From the NCBI GenBank assembly GCA_020637235.1, contig JACJWG010000001.1:186001-250000 (forward strand): 64,000 bases of DNA, in the 5' to 3' direction. A program made the translations under genes and the position numbers. Shown in pieces: positions 51,243 to 59,618 of the stretch. The DNA comes from Acidimicrobiaceae bacterium (GTDB lineage Bacteria; Actinomycetota; Acidimicrobiia; Acidimicrobiales; Ilumatobacteraceae). How positions within the stretch are numbered: position 1 is the stretch's first letter; each line of letters opens with the position of its first letter. The notes under the pieces are model-generated. The model saw nothing but the letters and a program-made list of their open reading frames with translations. It had not been told where the DNA came from and made no database searches.

Positions 51243-51815
51243 ATGGGACTCGAACACGACTTCGCATCTGAGGTGGCGACGTACGGACTGGCTCTCCGGG
51301 CGGGACGTCCGATCCGCGGTCTGACATCGCGAGGGCACCTCGACACCGACGCTCGACAGATGGTTGCTCCTGAGATACTCGACGCCGTGCGGCAGGTCTT
51401 CACGGCTCTGGGTGGCGATGAAGAGGCTCTCGCGGCGAAAGCGCCGAGGCCGATCCGTCCTGATCTGGTCGACGACGACAACCGGCTGGTGGAAGTCGAC
51501 GAGGTGCAGCACTTCACCAGTGCTCGTGGTGCCACGTTCGAGCACTATCCGCCGTCCGCTGTGCTCGGCTTCTCACCTTCCGAGTACGCGGCGGCGGTGC
51601 GAGCGTGGTCGGGGCGCGCCGACAGAGCCTTTGCGCACAAGCGATCGGCCGACTTCGACTTCATCGGCGGGCGCGCAGCGCAACGTGCTTACCTCGACGC
51701 TCTCCGCGATCTCTTTGCTCCAGCGCTCACCGGGCACGCCCTCGTACGTGTTGCGGTGCCAGACCGAGGGATCGCTGCGGCCGCACGTCGATTCGTCGAC
51801 GAGCGGAATTCGTGA
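51243..51815 (+). CDS. Small protein with an EVDEVQHF nuclease-like motif
   Basis: The product is 190 residues from ATG 51243 with GAGGG about 7 nt upstream. The middle reads RPDLVDDDNRLVEVDEVQHF (residues ~82-101), then aromatic and Tyr-rich turns, and a C-terminal helix with GGRAAQRAYLDALRDLFAP. The P-D...E-V-D-E-x-Q arrangement is a plausible PD-(D/E)XK variant with acid in the Lys position. I know no function. It lies between two NERD genes on the same strand. Confidence 0.6.
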   Translation: MGLEHDFASEVATYGLALRAGRPIRGLTSRGHLDTDARQMVAPEILDAVRQVFTALGGDEEALAAKAPRPIRPDLVDDDNRLVEVDEVQHFTSARGATFEHYPPSAVLGFSPSEYAAAVRAWSGRADRAFAHKRSADFDFIGGRAAQRAYLDALRDLFAPALTGHALVRVAVPDRGIAAAARRFVDERNS

Positions 51816-51829
51816 CGGCGGGCTGAACC

Positions 51830-53434
51830 ATGGGCCGGCTGATCCCTGACGACTTCCCGATGGCGACGCTCGCCAACGACGAGGAACGGCTCGTGGTGCG
51901 CGCGCTCGTGGATCAGCTGAGCGACGACTGGCTCGTCATCCCCGACGTCGGCATGGGCGACTCGCACCGCGACCGCCAGACCGACATCGTGATCGCCCAC
52001 CACCGCGACGGTGTCGCCGTCGTGGAGGTGAAGGGTCATCGGGTCAGCATCGATCAGGGTGTCTGGAAGGCGCACGGATCGCCGATGAGCCCGCAGCCGC
52101 TCGCCCAGGCGAAGGACAACGCGTACTCGTTGCGCAACCGCCTGCGCACCACGCACCCATCACTGTCACGACTCGAGGTCGCGTGGGCGGTGGCCCTGCC
52201 GAACACCTCCTCGATCACCGGACGCTTGCCGATCGAGGTGGACCGACGGCAGGTGCTCACGTGCGATCGCCTCGAGCGTGCCCGAGACGCCATCGACGAG
52301 CTCATGGCCTATCGGTTGGCGCAACCGCCCGGGCAGGTGGGCATCGAGCGGCTGGTGACGCTGCTGCGGCCCGACGTGCAGTTCGCCTGGGACCCCGAGG
52401 CGCGTGCCCGACTCGCCCGTGCCCGACTCGACGCGATCTGCGCCGAACACGTCAGCGTGCTCGCTCGTCTCGACCTCAACCGAAAGGTGTGTGTCACTGG
52501 CGGAGCCGGCAGCGGCAAGACACGACTCGCAGCCGAGTGGGTTCGGCGTGCCCTCGATCGCGGTGAGCGCGTGCTGTTCTGCTGCTACAACGACCCGCTC
52601 GGTGGCGAGATGGCCGACCGCCTGCCGGAGGACGAGCGGCTCGAGGCCGGCGCGTACTTCCGCATCGCGATGCAGCTCACCGGTATGCCGACACTCGAGG
52701 TGCCCGACGACGCCGATCGCGACTGGTGGGACCAGGTGGCCGTCGGGCACCTGCAACGCCACTGGCCCGAGATCGCCCAGCGCTTCGACACCATCGTCGT
52801 CGACGAGGCGCAGGACTTCAGCCCCGCCTGGCTCGCACAGCTCCAACAGCTGCTCGATCCTGCCGGACCCCGCCGATTCCTGATGGTGGCCGACGAGGCC
52901 CAAGGCGTGTACTCGCGTGGATTCACGCTCCCGTCGCCCGATGACGGTTGGGCTCGGTGCGAGCTGGTCACCAACTGTCGCAACACCTTCGGCATCGCGT
53001 CGTTGCTGAGCGCGCGCCTCGGCGGGCCGGCTGCACCCGAGGGCGCAGCGCCGGAGGTGCTCGGCATCGGATTCGCCGAGGCGAACGATCTCGACACGTT
53101 GAGCGAGCTGGTGATCGCCGAGGCCGATCGCATCGTCGACCACGAAGGGCACGCACCGGCTCGGGTGCTGGTGGCCACCTTCAGCTCGGCCGTGCGAGAT
53201 CGATTGCGAGCCGACCACGCCTTCGAGCGCTGGGAGGACAGTGACGACCAGTCGATCATCTGCGAGACCGTCCACCGCTCGAAGGGACTCGAGTTCGACT
53301 ACGTGGTGCTGGCCGCGATCGACAACACCATGGCCGACGCCCTGTTGTACGTGGGCGTGAGCCGGGCGATCGCCGGGCTCACCGTGATCGGCCCACGCTC
53401 GCTGGCCGACCGCCTCGGCCTCGATGTGGGGTGA
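51830..53434 (+). CDS. NERD nuclease domain fused to a UvrD-type helicase (second in window)
   Basis: The product is 534 residues. The N-terminal NERD domain has RQTDIVIAHHRDGVAVVEVKG (Asp at ~45, E-x-K at 65-67). The helicase part has Walker A GGAGSGKTRL near 224-233, VDEAQDF near 323-329, MVADEAQGVYSRGF, TNCRNT, TVHRSKGLEF and VGVSRAI. It is shorter than the 16361-18166 protein and diverged from it, so it is a paralogue by ancient duplication or separate gain. It starts 15 bp after the EVDEVQHF gene, suggesting one transcript. Confidence 0.83.
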   Translation: MGRLIPDDFPMATLANDEERLVVRALVDQLSDDWLVIPDVGMGDSHRDRQTDIVIAHHRDGVAVVEVKGHRVSIDQGVWKAHGSPMSPQPLAQAKDNAYSLRNRLRTTHPSLSRLEVAWAVALPNTSSITGRLPIEVDRRQVLTCDRLERARDAIDELMAYRLAQPPGQVGIERLVTLLRPDVQFAWDPEARARLARARLDAICAEHVSVLARLDLNRKVCVTGGAGSGKTRLAAEWVRRALDRGERVLFCCYNDPLGGEMADRLPEDERLEAGAYFRIAMQLTGMPTLEVPDDADRDWWDQVAVGHLQRHWPEIAQRFDTIVVDEAQDFSPAWLAQLQQLLDPAGPRRFLMVADEAQGVYSRGFTLPSPDDGWARCELVTNCRNTFGIASLLSARLGGPAAPEGAAPEVLGIGFAEANDLDTLSELVIAEADRIVDHEGHAPARVLVATFSSAVRDRLRADHAFERWEDSDDQSIICETVHRSKGLEFDYVVLAAIDNTMADALLYVGVSRAIAGLTVIGPRSLADRLGLDVG

Positions 53435-53444
53435 CGGCCGCGGA

Positions 53445-54449
53445 TCAGACCTGCGGAGTGCGGTACTTGGAGAACCGGAGCTCGTACCCGGTGGCGCGCC
53501 CGGCATCGGTGAGCGGTGCCCCGGTGCTCTGCTCGCGCCACACCCAGGCCATCACGTAGCGCACCGGCGCGTCGACCGGTTCGGTGGTCAGCCGCAGCCG
53601 GAACCGATGGCGAGTCTCGAGCAGGCTGTCGAGCGAGTCGAACCTCACATCGAGCGCCCGCTGCACTCCGTCGACGGCCGTGGCGCGAGCCAGCGCCAGC
53701 GCGTGCTCGATCACGCCGTCCGGCGTCGAAGGCTCGGTGTCGGCGGCTGCGACCGGTTCTGCGGTCGCAGTGTCGACGGGTGGCTCTCCCGCCGGTGGTC
53801 CGAGCGGTTCGAGCGGTTCGAGGACGGAACCCAGCACCCTTGCTCGCCAGTCGGCCGGTGTGAGCGCCAGCGAGTGGATGGCATCGGCCACGCCGTCGAC
53901 GACGGCGGCCTGCGCCGCCGTCGCGGGTGAGGTCCACGCGTCGCGCACGAGATCTGCGACCTCGTCCCAGGTGAGGTGTGCGTAGCGCTCCCACGGGTGA
54001 GCGGTGGTGTGTGGTGCTGTCATCTTCGGCGTGAGGTAGGTGAGATCGATCCAGCAGTCCGGATGATGGTGGCGGCCGAGCTGGAAGTAGAGCGGCACCT
54101 GTTCGGGGCGGTGACTGGCCTTCTCGGACTTGAGCTCGATCAACCAGACCCGGTCGGGCCACAGGACCGCCCAATCCGGCGCCCCGCCACGCTCATCGTC
54201 CGAACGGCCACGGAGTTCGTACTCGTCGACGAACACGAAGTCGTCGCCGGGCCAGGGCGCGGAAAAGCATCGGAGAAAGACCGATCGCAGGAACGTGACG
54301 CCCGCGGCGCTCGGTGTGGAGCGCTGGTTCCACTTCGGATACGGCCCGCCGACGATCAGCGAGGTGAGTAGCCGCTGCATCGCCTCCTCGCGTCCGATCT
54401 TCAACCGGCGCAGGAGCTCGTCGGGCCGTTCGTACGCGAAGTCGTCCAT
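53445..54449 (-). CDS. PD-(D/E)XK nuclease-like protein
   Basis: This 334-residue protein has a clear core near residues 88-112: GAPDWAVLWPDRVWLIELKS, with P-D, then E-L-K. A helix with Gln follows (PEQVPLYFQLGRHH). A Pro/Glu-rich linker (~residues 215-240) leads to a C-terminal alpha/beta region that is unrecognised. It is convergent with the NERD-helicase gene, 10 bp apart. Confidence 0.72.
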   Translation of the reverse strand: MDDFAYERPDELLRRLKIGREEAMQRLLTSLIVGGPYPKWNQRSTPSAAGVTFLRSVFLRCFSAPWPGDDFVFVDEYELRGRSDDERGGAPDWAVLWPDRVWLIELKSEKASHRPEQVPLYFQLGRHHHPDCWIDLTYLTPKMTAPHTTAHPWERYAHLTWDEVADLVRDAWTSPATAAQAAVVDGVADAIHSLALTPADWRARVLGSVLEPLEPLGPPAGEPPVDTATAEPVAAADTEPSTPDGVIEHALALARATAVDGVQRALDVRFDSLDSLLETRHRFRLRLTTEPVDAPVRYVMAWVWREQSTGAPLTDAGRATGYELRFSKYRTPQV

Positions 54450-54502
54450 GGACGAATGGTCGCGCAGCGGTGTGACGCAGGAGCTGCCGATCCGGGCGGG
54501 CC

Positions 54503-54739
54503 TCAGTGGGGCCGGTCGAAGTATTCGTGGACTCGGCGATGGTCGAGCTCACACAAGGCGTACGAGAAGGTCCGCCCGGAGGAGCGGTACGCGACCGTCA
54601 CCGAGAAGATCGTCGGCGACACGCAGTGCTCGCGCCACGAGCAACGGCCGTCGTGCGCTTTGGTCCCAGCGCGGTGGTTGCCCGGCGAGTATGCGGCGCA
54701 GCTGATGTCGACATCGGGAGGTCGGCGATTCGAAACCAT
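54503..54739 (-). CDS. Small Cys-containing hypothetical protein
   Basis: This 78-residue frame has four cysteines (ISCAAY, GRCSWREHC, ALCELDHRR) and a plausible strand-helix end (TIFSVTVAYRSSGRTF). ATG 54739 is preceded by TATGGT exactly 6 nt upstream, which supports it as a real leaderless gene. No family is recognised. Confidence 0.55.
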   Translation of the reverse strand: MVSNRRPPDVDISCAAYSPGNHRAGTKAHDGRCSWREHCVSPTIFSVTVAYRSSGRTFSYALCELDHRRVHEYFDRPH

Positions 54740-54745
54740 GCGACG

Positions 54746-54751
54746 ACCATA
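54746..54751 (-). promoter_or_regulatory. -10 hexamer (TATGGT) for the small Cys protein
   Basis: TATGGT is followed by exactly 6 nt and ATG 54739 on the minus strand. Confidence 0.5.
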
Positions 54752-54896
54752 CGACGTGTGGCCACCGAGGCGTCTCAAGAACCCGCGGCGGGATCGGGTA
54801 CCACTCATCGGGCGAATCCCGTGGCGCTGAGGGCCGGTGGGACGACGGTTCTCCGCCATGTCAACTCGCGGCCAGGTTGGTGCAACGGCCAGATCG

Positions 54897-55565
54897 TCAG
54901 CCGACGGTGAACAGGGCGACGTGGGCGAACTGGTCGGGGTCGGTCATGTCGGCGCCGTCGTAGATCGGCACGTCGACCAGGCGGAGATCGGCGATGCGTC
55001 CGCTCGACCCGAGGTGGTCGAACGCCTCCCCGAAGCCGGCCGCCGCGAAGTGGGCCGCGTTGATGCCGATCGCCGCCACACCGCCTGGCCGCACGATCCG
55101 TAGCACCTCGTCGAGTGACGCCGGCCCCACGTGCCCGTGGGTGAACGTGCCCACGCTGACCACGCCGGCGTACGTGCCCGACTCGATCCGCAACGGCTGG
55201 GTGAGATCCACCTCGATCAGCTCGCGGTACACGGGGACACCGTCGTGTTGCTTCGAGGCGGCGTGCTGCAGCATCTCGGGCGAGATGTCGAGGCCGTCCA
55301 CCGCCACTGCAGCACGACGTCGCAACGCCACGCCGGCCAGGCCCGTGCCGCACCCCACGTCGACCACCGCATCGCCCTCGCCCACACCGGCCAGGCCGTG
55401 CTCGGCGAAGACCGACACCACCTGCTCGGGATAGCCGTACCGCCGGTCGGTGACGAAGCCGGTCTCGTACGTCGCCGCCCAGCGGGCGTACAACGACCGG
55501 TTCGCCTCGGGGCCGTCGGCCGCGTACACGGCTGCCAGCATCTCGTCGGGATCGTCGCCGTTCAT
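54897..55565 (-). CDS. Class I SAM-dependent methyltransferase
   Basis: The product is 222 residues from ATG 55565. Motif I is VVDVGCGTGLAGVAL near residues 66-80, the post-I acidic strand is VDGLDISPEML, and VVSVGTFTHGHV with EVLRIVRPGGVAAI follows the usual order of small-molecule methyltransferases. There is no NPPY-type DNA-methylase motif, so DNA is an unlikely substrate. The N-terminal Tyr/Trp helix (YARWAATYETGF) resembles Williams-Beuren-type and related methyltransferases. The substrate is unknown. Confidence 0.85.
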   Translation of the reverse strand: MNGDDPDEMLAAVYAADGPEANRSLYARWAATYETGFVTDRRYGYPEQVVSVFAEHGLAGVGEGDAVVDVGCGTGLAGVALRRRAAVAVDGLDISPEMLQHAASKQHDGVPVYRELIEVDLTQPLRIESGTYAGVVSVGTFTHGHVGPASLDEVLRIVRPGGVAAIGINAAHFAAAGFGEAFDHLGSSGRIADLRLVDVPIYDGADMTDPDQFAHVALFTVG

Positions 55566-55688
55566 GGGTCGCTCCGGTCGGTCGGCACGCGCACATGTTC
55601 GCGGATCTGCCGCACGTCGGCGGACGCTGGGGCACGGAAACGAGCGTCGGCGCTCACCTCCGGGCCTCGGCGTGCCGATACGACAGCC

Positions 55689-55943
55689 ATGAGTCTGAAG
55701 CAGATGGCGCTCCGGCATGCGGGCGCGTGCCGAGTGTGCGGTGTGGCGTTGCCGGCGAAGACGACCGCGGTCTACGACTTCACCGCCAAGAACGTGTTGT
55801 GCCTGTCGTGCCACGGCGACGAGACGTCGAGGCGTGACGAGCCGGTCGCTCGCCCGGGCGAGCTGGCCGCCGCCGGGGTGGCCAACCGCCGTGGGCCCGA
55901 TCGCCGCGTGGGCGAGCGCCGCCGCGCCTCCGACGCCGGCTGA
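55689..55943 (+). CDS. Stand-alone zinc-ribbon protein, paralogue of the NERD protein N-terminus
   Basis: This 84-residue protein begins MSLKQMALRHAGACRVCG, nearly the same as the start of the NERD gene at 50373 (MALKQMALRYAGTCRVC). It keeps both Cys pairs (CRVC, CLSC) and then ends in a short basic tail with no NERD domain. It is either a duplicated and truncated copy or a regulatory partner. About 5.3 kb separates the two. Confidence 0.68.
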   Translation: MSLKQMALRHAGACRVCGVALPAKTTAVYDFTAKNVLCLSCHGDETSRRDEPVARPGELAAAGVANRRGPDRRVGERRRASDAG

Positions 55944-55987
55944 CCCCGCACCTGCCTGAGCTGCCGTCGGGAGAGATGTGTCGGGCG

Positions 55988-56053
55988 TCCGGCAGAAACG
56001 TGATCGGCGTTCGGCAAAAATGTGATAGAGGTTCGGCAGAAATGTGATAGCCG
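55988..56053 (+). promoter_or_regulatory. Three 22-bp direct repeats upstream of the AAA/DUF4143 gene
   Basis: The unit TYCGGCARAAAYGTGAT starts at 55988, 56010 and 56032, exactly 22 bp apart, about two helical turns. The third copy covers the -35 position of the promoter whose -10 is at 56056-56061. Phased direct repeats of this type fit cooperative binding by a regulator, possibly the downstream ATPase itself. Confidence 0.65.
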
Positions 56054-56055
56054 GG

Positions 56056-56061
56056 TAGCGT
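56056..56061 (+). promoter_or_regulatory. -10 hexamer (TAGCGT) for the AAA/DUF4143 gene
   Basis: TAGCGT is followed by exactly 6 nt and ATG 56068. It is the same hexamer as the SDR promoter and suggests a leaderless message. Confidence 0.55.
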
Positions 56062-56067
56062 CGTCCC

Positions 56068-57309
56068 ATGGAACGTGCTCGACGGGCGACGCCGATCGCG
56101 TCCGAACTCCTCGACGGGTTCAGGGCGCTGGTCGTGAACGGACCGCGCCAATCGGGCAAGAGCACGCTGCTCCGTCAACTCCAGTCCGACCGAGGCGGCC
56201 TGGTCGCGAATCTCGACGACCCGGCCATGCTCGGCGCTGCGACCTCGGACCCGATCGGCTTCCTCGATTCGTTGCCGACCGGCGTGGCGATCGACGAGTT
56301 CCAACGAGGAGGCCCCCAGCTCCTCCTGGCATTGAAGATGCGGCTCGACGCGTCGCGCGACGTCGGGCAATACGTGCTCGCCGGCTCCACCCGATTCCTG
56401 TCGATGCGACACATCGGCGAGACACTCACGGGGCGCATCGGCATCACCGAGCTGCTGCCGTTGTCGGCCGGAGAGATCCGCGGTCGCCGTGAGGATTTCG
56501 TCGATCGAGCGTTCGCTGGCGGGCTGCTCGACCACCGTGCCGAGGCGCTCACCCGAACCGACTACGCCCAGGCGGTCACCGTCGGCGGCTTTCCCGAAGT
56601 GGCTCTCGGCCCGGCGACCACCAGGTTCAGGTCGAGTTGGTGCGACTCGTACCTGCGCACCGTCACGGCCGTCGCCAACGTCGAGCAGGTCGCCGAGATC
56701 CGGCGACCCCAGCTGATCGCGGGCCTGGTCGAGCAACTCGCCGCACGATCGAGCGGCGAGGTGGTGGTGGCCGACCTGGCACGAGAACTGAACGCCGGCG
56801 CACAACTCGTCACCTCGTACCTCGACGTGCTCGCGACGCTCTACCTCATCCGCCTCCTGCCCGCCTGGACCACGAGTCGAATCAACCGTTCGAAGCGGCG
56901 GCCTGTCGTGCACATGATCGACAGCGCCCTCGCCGCGCACCTGGTCGGGGAGACCGTCGACGATCTGGCACGTCCCGGATCGAGGTGGTTCGGACCGTTG
57001 CTCGAGAGCTACGTCGTGGGTGAGATCGCGAAGCAGGCGGCCTGGGCCGAGCGGCCGGTCGCGCTGTCGCACTACCGCGATCGAGATCAGCGTGAGGTGG
57101 ACCTCGTACTCGAGCGTGGACGGGAGGTGGTGGCCGTCGAGGTGAAGGCCACGTCCACGCCGGCCGCATCGCATGCCAGGCATCTCGCCTACCTGCGCGA
57201 CCGCATCGGTGACCGCTTCCGCGGCGGCATCGTGCTCCACACCGGCAACCAGCGCGTGCCCCTCGGCGACCGCCTGTGCGCCGTACCGGTGTCGTCGCTC
57301 TGGGCGTGA
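56068..57309 (+). CDS. AAA_14 / DUF4143 ATPase
   Basis: This 413-residue protein has Walker A NGPRQSGKSTLL near residues 24-35, a Walker B-like VAIDEFQRGG near 73 and a sensor region YVLAGSTRFLS. After the ATPase domain a DUF4143 region carries the DUF91-like E-V-K strand (REVDLVLERGREVVAVEVKA near 346-365). The family is widespread in bacteria, often as lone genes with toxin-antitoxin-like spread, and its function is not settled. Direct repeats sit over its promoter. Confidence 0.88.
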   Translation: MERARRATPIASELLDGFRALVVNGPRQSGKSTLLRQLQSDRGGLVANLDDPAMLGAATSDPIGFLDSLPTGVAIDEFQRGGPQLLLALKMRLDASRDVGQYVLAGSTRFLSMRHIGETLTGRIGITELLPLSAGEIRGRREDFVDRAFAGGLLDHRAEALTRTDYAQAVTVGGFPEVALGPATTRFRSSWCDSYLRTVTAVANVEQVAEIRRPQLIAGLVEQLAARSSGEVVVADLARELNAGAQLVTSYLDVLATLYLIRLLPAWTTSRINRSKRRPVVHMIDSALAAHLVGETVDDLARPGSRWFGPLLESYVVGEIAKQAAWAERPVALSHYRDRDQREVDLVLERGREVVAVEVKATSTPAASHARHLAYLRDRIGDRFRGGIVLHTGNQRVPLGDRLCAVPVSSLWA

Positions 57310-57362
57310 GCGATGCGCTCGCCGGTGGCGCCGCCCCAGCCGCCGTCACCGTCCCGTCGGGG

Positions 57363-57893
57363 TCAGTTGCACAGGCCGTCGTCCACCATGTTCATGCACT
57401 CGTTCACGCGGAACGTGAGGGACTCCGCAGTGGAGGCATCGGTCCGTGAGACCGTGGCGACGATCCTCCCGCCGAGCGATCCTGCCCGGGTGTAGTAGGC
57501 GGAGTCGGGCATGAACCTGCGGCCGTCGTCGCTGTCGCCCACCAGCACCTCGTAGTCGTGCACCACCGTCACCGTCCACCCATCTGTCGGAGAGAGCTGG
57601 TCCGGCAGATACGCGCCCGTACCGGGTGCCAGGTGGATCGGCACGTCGATCGTCGACACGCCCACGTCGAACGCCAACTCCTGCTCGATCGAGGTGCCGG
57701 TGAAATCCATCGTGCGGTCGACATACCCCACCTGGCAGTACGGCGACTGACACCCGTCGCCACCCTCGACGACCGTGTGTGCCGCTGCCTCGCGGATCAT
57801 CACGGCGGTCTCGCTCGGCCCGATGCGGCACCCGCCGAGGCAGAGCGCCAGGACGGTCGTGCTCAGGGCGACCGGCACTCGTGAGCGGCTCAT
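57363..57893 (-). CDS. Putative lipoprotein
   Basis: This 176-residue protein starts with a signal peptide ending in the lipobox ALCLGGC (Cys near residue 22). The mature part has scattered Cys (DGCQSPYCQVGY, NECMNM, GLCN) and a beta-rich pattern. It lies 14 bp after the upstream two-TM gene, so the two are probably one operon. No family is recognised. Confidence 0.72.
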   Translation of the reverse strand: MSRSRVPVALSTTVLALCLGGCRIGPSETAVMIREAAAHTVVEGGDGCQSPYCQVGYVDRTMDFTGTSIEQELAFDVGVSTIDVPIHLAPGTGAYLPDQLSPTDGWTVTVVHDYEVLVGDSDDGRRFMPDSAYYTRAGSLGGRIVATVSRTDASTAESLTFRVNECMNMVDDGLCN

Positions 57894-57907
57894 CACGGCG
57901 ATCACGA

Positions 57908-58429
57908 TCAGGCCGCGTCGTGCCGGCGGTCGGCCGGCGACGGCAACGGGGTCGCAGGCGGCGCGAACGCCCCACGGGGTGCGGGCAGTGCCTGCGTCGA
58001 GGCCGTCGTCACCGCCGCAGTGGGCGACACGCCGAGCGCAGCCCGCACCGCACGGCCGGCCGACTTGCCCTGGTAGCCGTTCGACACGATCTGCACGGTG
58101 GTGAGGCCAGGCGCGGCCGACGCCGTCATCATCACGTTGAGCGCCTCGCGCTTGGACCGCAGCATCCAATAGACGACACCGGGGATGATCCCGAACAGCA
58201 GCAGCACGATCACCACCACGGTGTTGGGACGCTTGTGGTAGTTGAACGCGACGTTGGTGTCGGTCTGCGTCGCGGTGGTCCAGCGGCGAGCGGTGCCCAC
58301 CTGTGCCACCGAGGTCATCACCACGTGTTGCGGCGGGGCCGGCGTGTCGAAGCGGATCACCTCGCCCTGCTTCAACTTCACGTACGCCACGATCGACGCG
58401 ATGCAGGCGATGAGGACGAGATACAGCAT
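57908..58429 (-). CDS. Two-TM membrane protein of unknown function
   Basis: This 173-residue protein has AAGGAGAA before ATG 58429. One membrane segment is at the extreme N-terminus (residues 1-18) and a second is near 70-92 (VVVIVLLLFGIIPGVVYWML). Between them is a small extracytosolic domain; the C-terminus is Ala/Pro-rich and ends in a basic tail. It is the first gene after the triple ACCGA-N8-TCGGT operator. Confidence 0.72.
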   Translation of the reverse strand: MLYLVLIACIASIVAYVKLKQGEVIRFDTPAPPQHVVMTSVAQVGTARRWTTATQTDTNVAFNYHKRPNTVVVIVLLLFGIIPGVVYWMLRSKREALNVMMTASAAPGLTTVQIVSNGYQGKSAGRAVRAALGVSPTAAVTTASTQALPAPRGAFAPPATPLPSPADRRHDAA

Positions 58430-58513
58430 GTCGGTTCTCCTTCGTCGAGCGGCGGCTGCGGGCGCGAGCCGCGTCGGATGACCGAGTCATCGGAGGAGCA
58501 CAGCGGGCGGTGA

Positions 58514-58576
58514 ACCGACGACGCGTTCGGTCGTACCGACGATGTGTTCGGTCGGACCGACACATCGTTCGGTTCG
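58514..58576. promoter_or_regulatory. Three 21-bp repeats, each an ACCGA-N8-TCGGT dyad
   Basis: Units start at 58514, 58535 and 58556, exactly 21 bp apart, and each contains a perfect ACCGA/TCGGT dyad with an 8-nt gap. They lie 85 bp upstream of the two-TM/lipoprotein genes and 82 bp after the end of the TetR gene. Tandem dyads on one helix face fit several TetR dimers, with the adjacent regulator as the natural candidate. Confidence 0.72.
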
Positions 58577-58657
58577 CTTCAGTGGCTGCCGCGTCGGTGC
58601 CGAAACACAGCGCGAGTCCGTACTCCGCCGATCAGGAGGTCCCTGTGGAACCGCTCG

Positions 58658-59386
58658 TCACCGCTCGCCCGAACGACCCGGTGCCGGCGCGGGCCGACGA
58701 AGCGCTTCGTCGATGCGCGCATACGCGCGCTCGAGGGTGAGGTCGTCGCAGGGCACGTAGGTGGCGAACACGGCGATAACCAGTCGGCGAGCGAGATCGG
58801 GCCCGCCGGCGACCGGATCGAGTCGTCGTCGGATGCCGCACCCGTCGCCGATCGCCGCCACCATCACGGCGAGCTCTTCGTAGGTGATGCCGTCCACCAG
58901 CGGCGCCCCGCCGAAGATCTGCCGCAGCAAGGCACCGAGCTCGACGCGGTAGTGGTCGTACACCTCGCGCACGCTGGCCAACTCGGGTGATCCCGGCGGC
59001 ATCGAGGCGGCGAGCAGCTCGACGCGGAACTCGTCGTCGGACGCCTGGTGTTCGACGTGGCGTTCGAAAAGGTCGATCACCGTCTCGTGGTCGAACTGGT
59101 CGTGCACGACGGCGGTGTATGCGGTGATGCCGGGATCGACGTCGACCAGTCCTTCCGGGTCGAGCGACGACGTCACCAGCTCGCGGATGTAGTCGGCCTG
59201 GGTCTCCCAATAGTGGTAGAACGCGCCCGAGCTCAGCCCGGCCCGCTTCGTGACGGCTCGAACCGTCAGCGACCGCAACGCGAGTTCGGCGGCGGCTTCC
59301 ATCAGCAACGCCCGCCCGGCGTCGAGCAGCTGACGCCGCCCGTTGTCGTGTGCGGTTCGGCTCCACCGCTCGGCTGCATGTGCCAC
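58658..59386 (-). CDS. TetR-family transcriptional regulator
   Basis: The product is 242 residues from GTG 59386, chosen for an ideal GGAGGTGA site 7 nt upstream. The DNA-binding helix-turn-helix is at residues ~24-68 (LTVRAVTKRAGLSSGAFYHYWETQADYI). A longer than usual ligand domain follows. The open frame extends upstream to 59467 but lacks a second ribosome site. The triple dyad downstream of the gene is its likely target. Confidence 0.85.
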   Translation of the reverse strand: MAHAAERWSRTAHDNGRRQLLDAGRALLMEAAAELALRSLTVRAVTKRAGLSSGAFYHYWETQADYIRELVTSSLDPEGLVDVDPGITAYTAVVHDQFDHETVIDLFERHVEHQASDDEFRVELLAASMPPGSPELASVREVYDHYRVELGALLRQIFGGAPLVDGITYEELAVMVAAIGDGCGIRRRLDPVAGGPDLARRLVIAVFATYVPCDDLTLERAYARIDEALRRPAPAPGRSGER

Positions 59387-59393
59387 CCGTCGA

Positions 59394-59401
59394 TCACCTC
59401 C
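59394..59401 (-). promoter_or_regulatory. Shine-Dalgarno site deciding the TetR start
   Basis: GGAGGTGA on the minus strand lies 7 nt before GTG 59386. It rules out the longer ATG starts at 59431 and 59467. Confidence 0.6.
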
Positions 59402-59618
59402 GACACCCCGGCAACGATTCCCGAGCATCATGGCACCGCTCGCCGCTGCGATCGCGCGACCGAACACATCGTCGGTCGTCGCCCCAGCGGCAGCCCGTCG
59501 TCGGCGCGTGGCGCCGGCACTCGTGCGGACGTCGGGTGCGGATTCGGTCGTCGAACGACCTCCAGCGCACCCGACGTCGCGACGTCGTACGAGGTGGACG
59601 ACGACCGGTCGATCGGCG

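Noticed and set aside
55988..56053. 22-bp repeats as a CRISPR array
   Set aside because: The units are back to back with almost no spacer sequence and there are no cas genes; their position over a promoter fits regulatory repeats.
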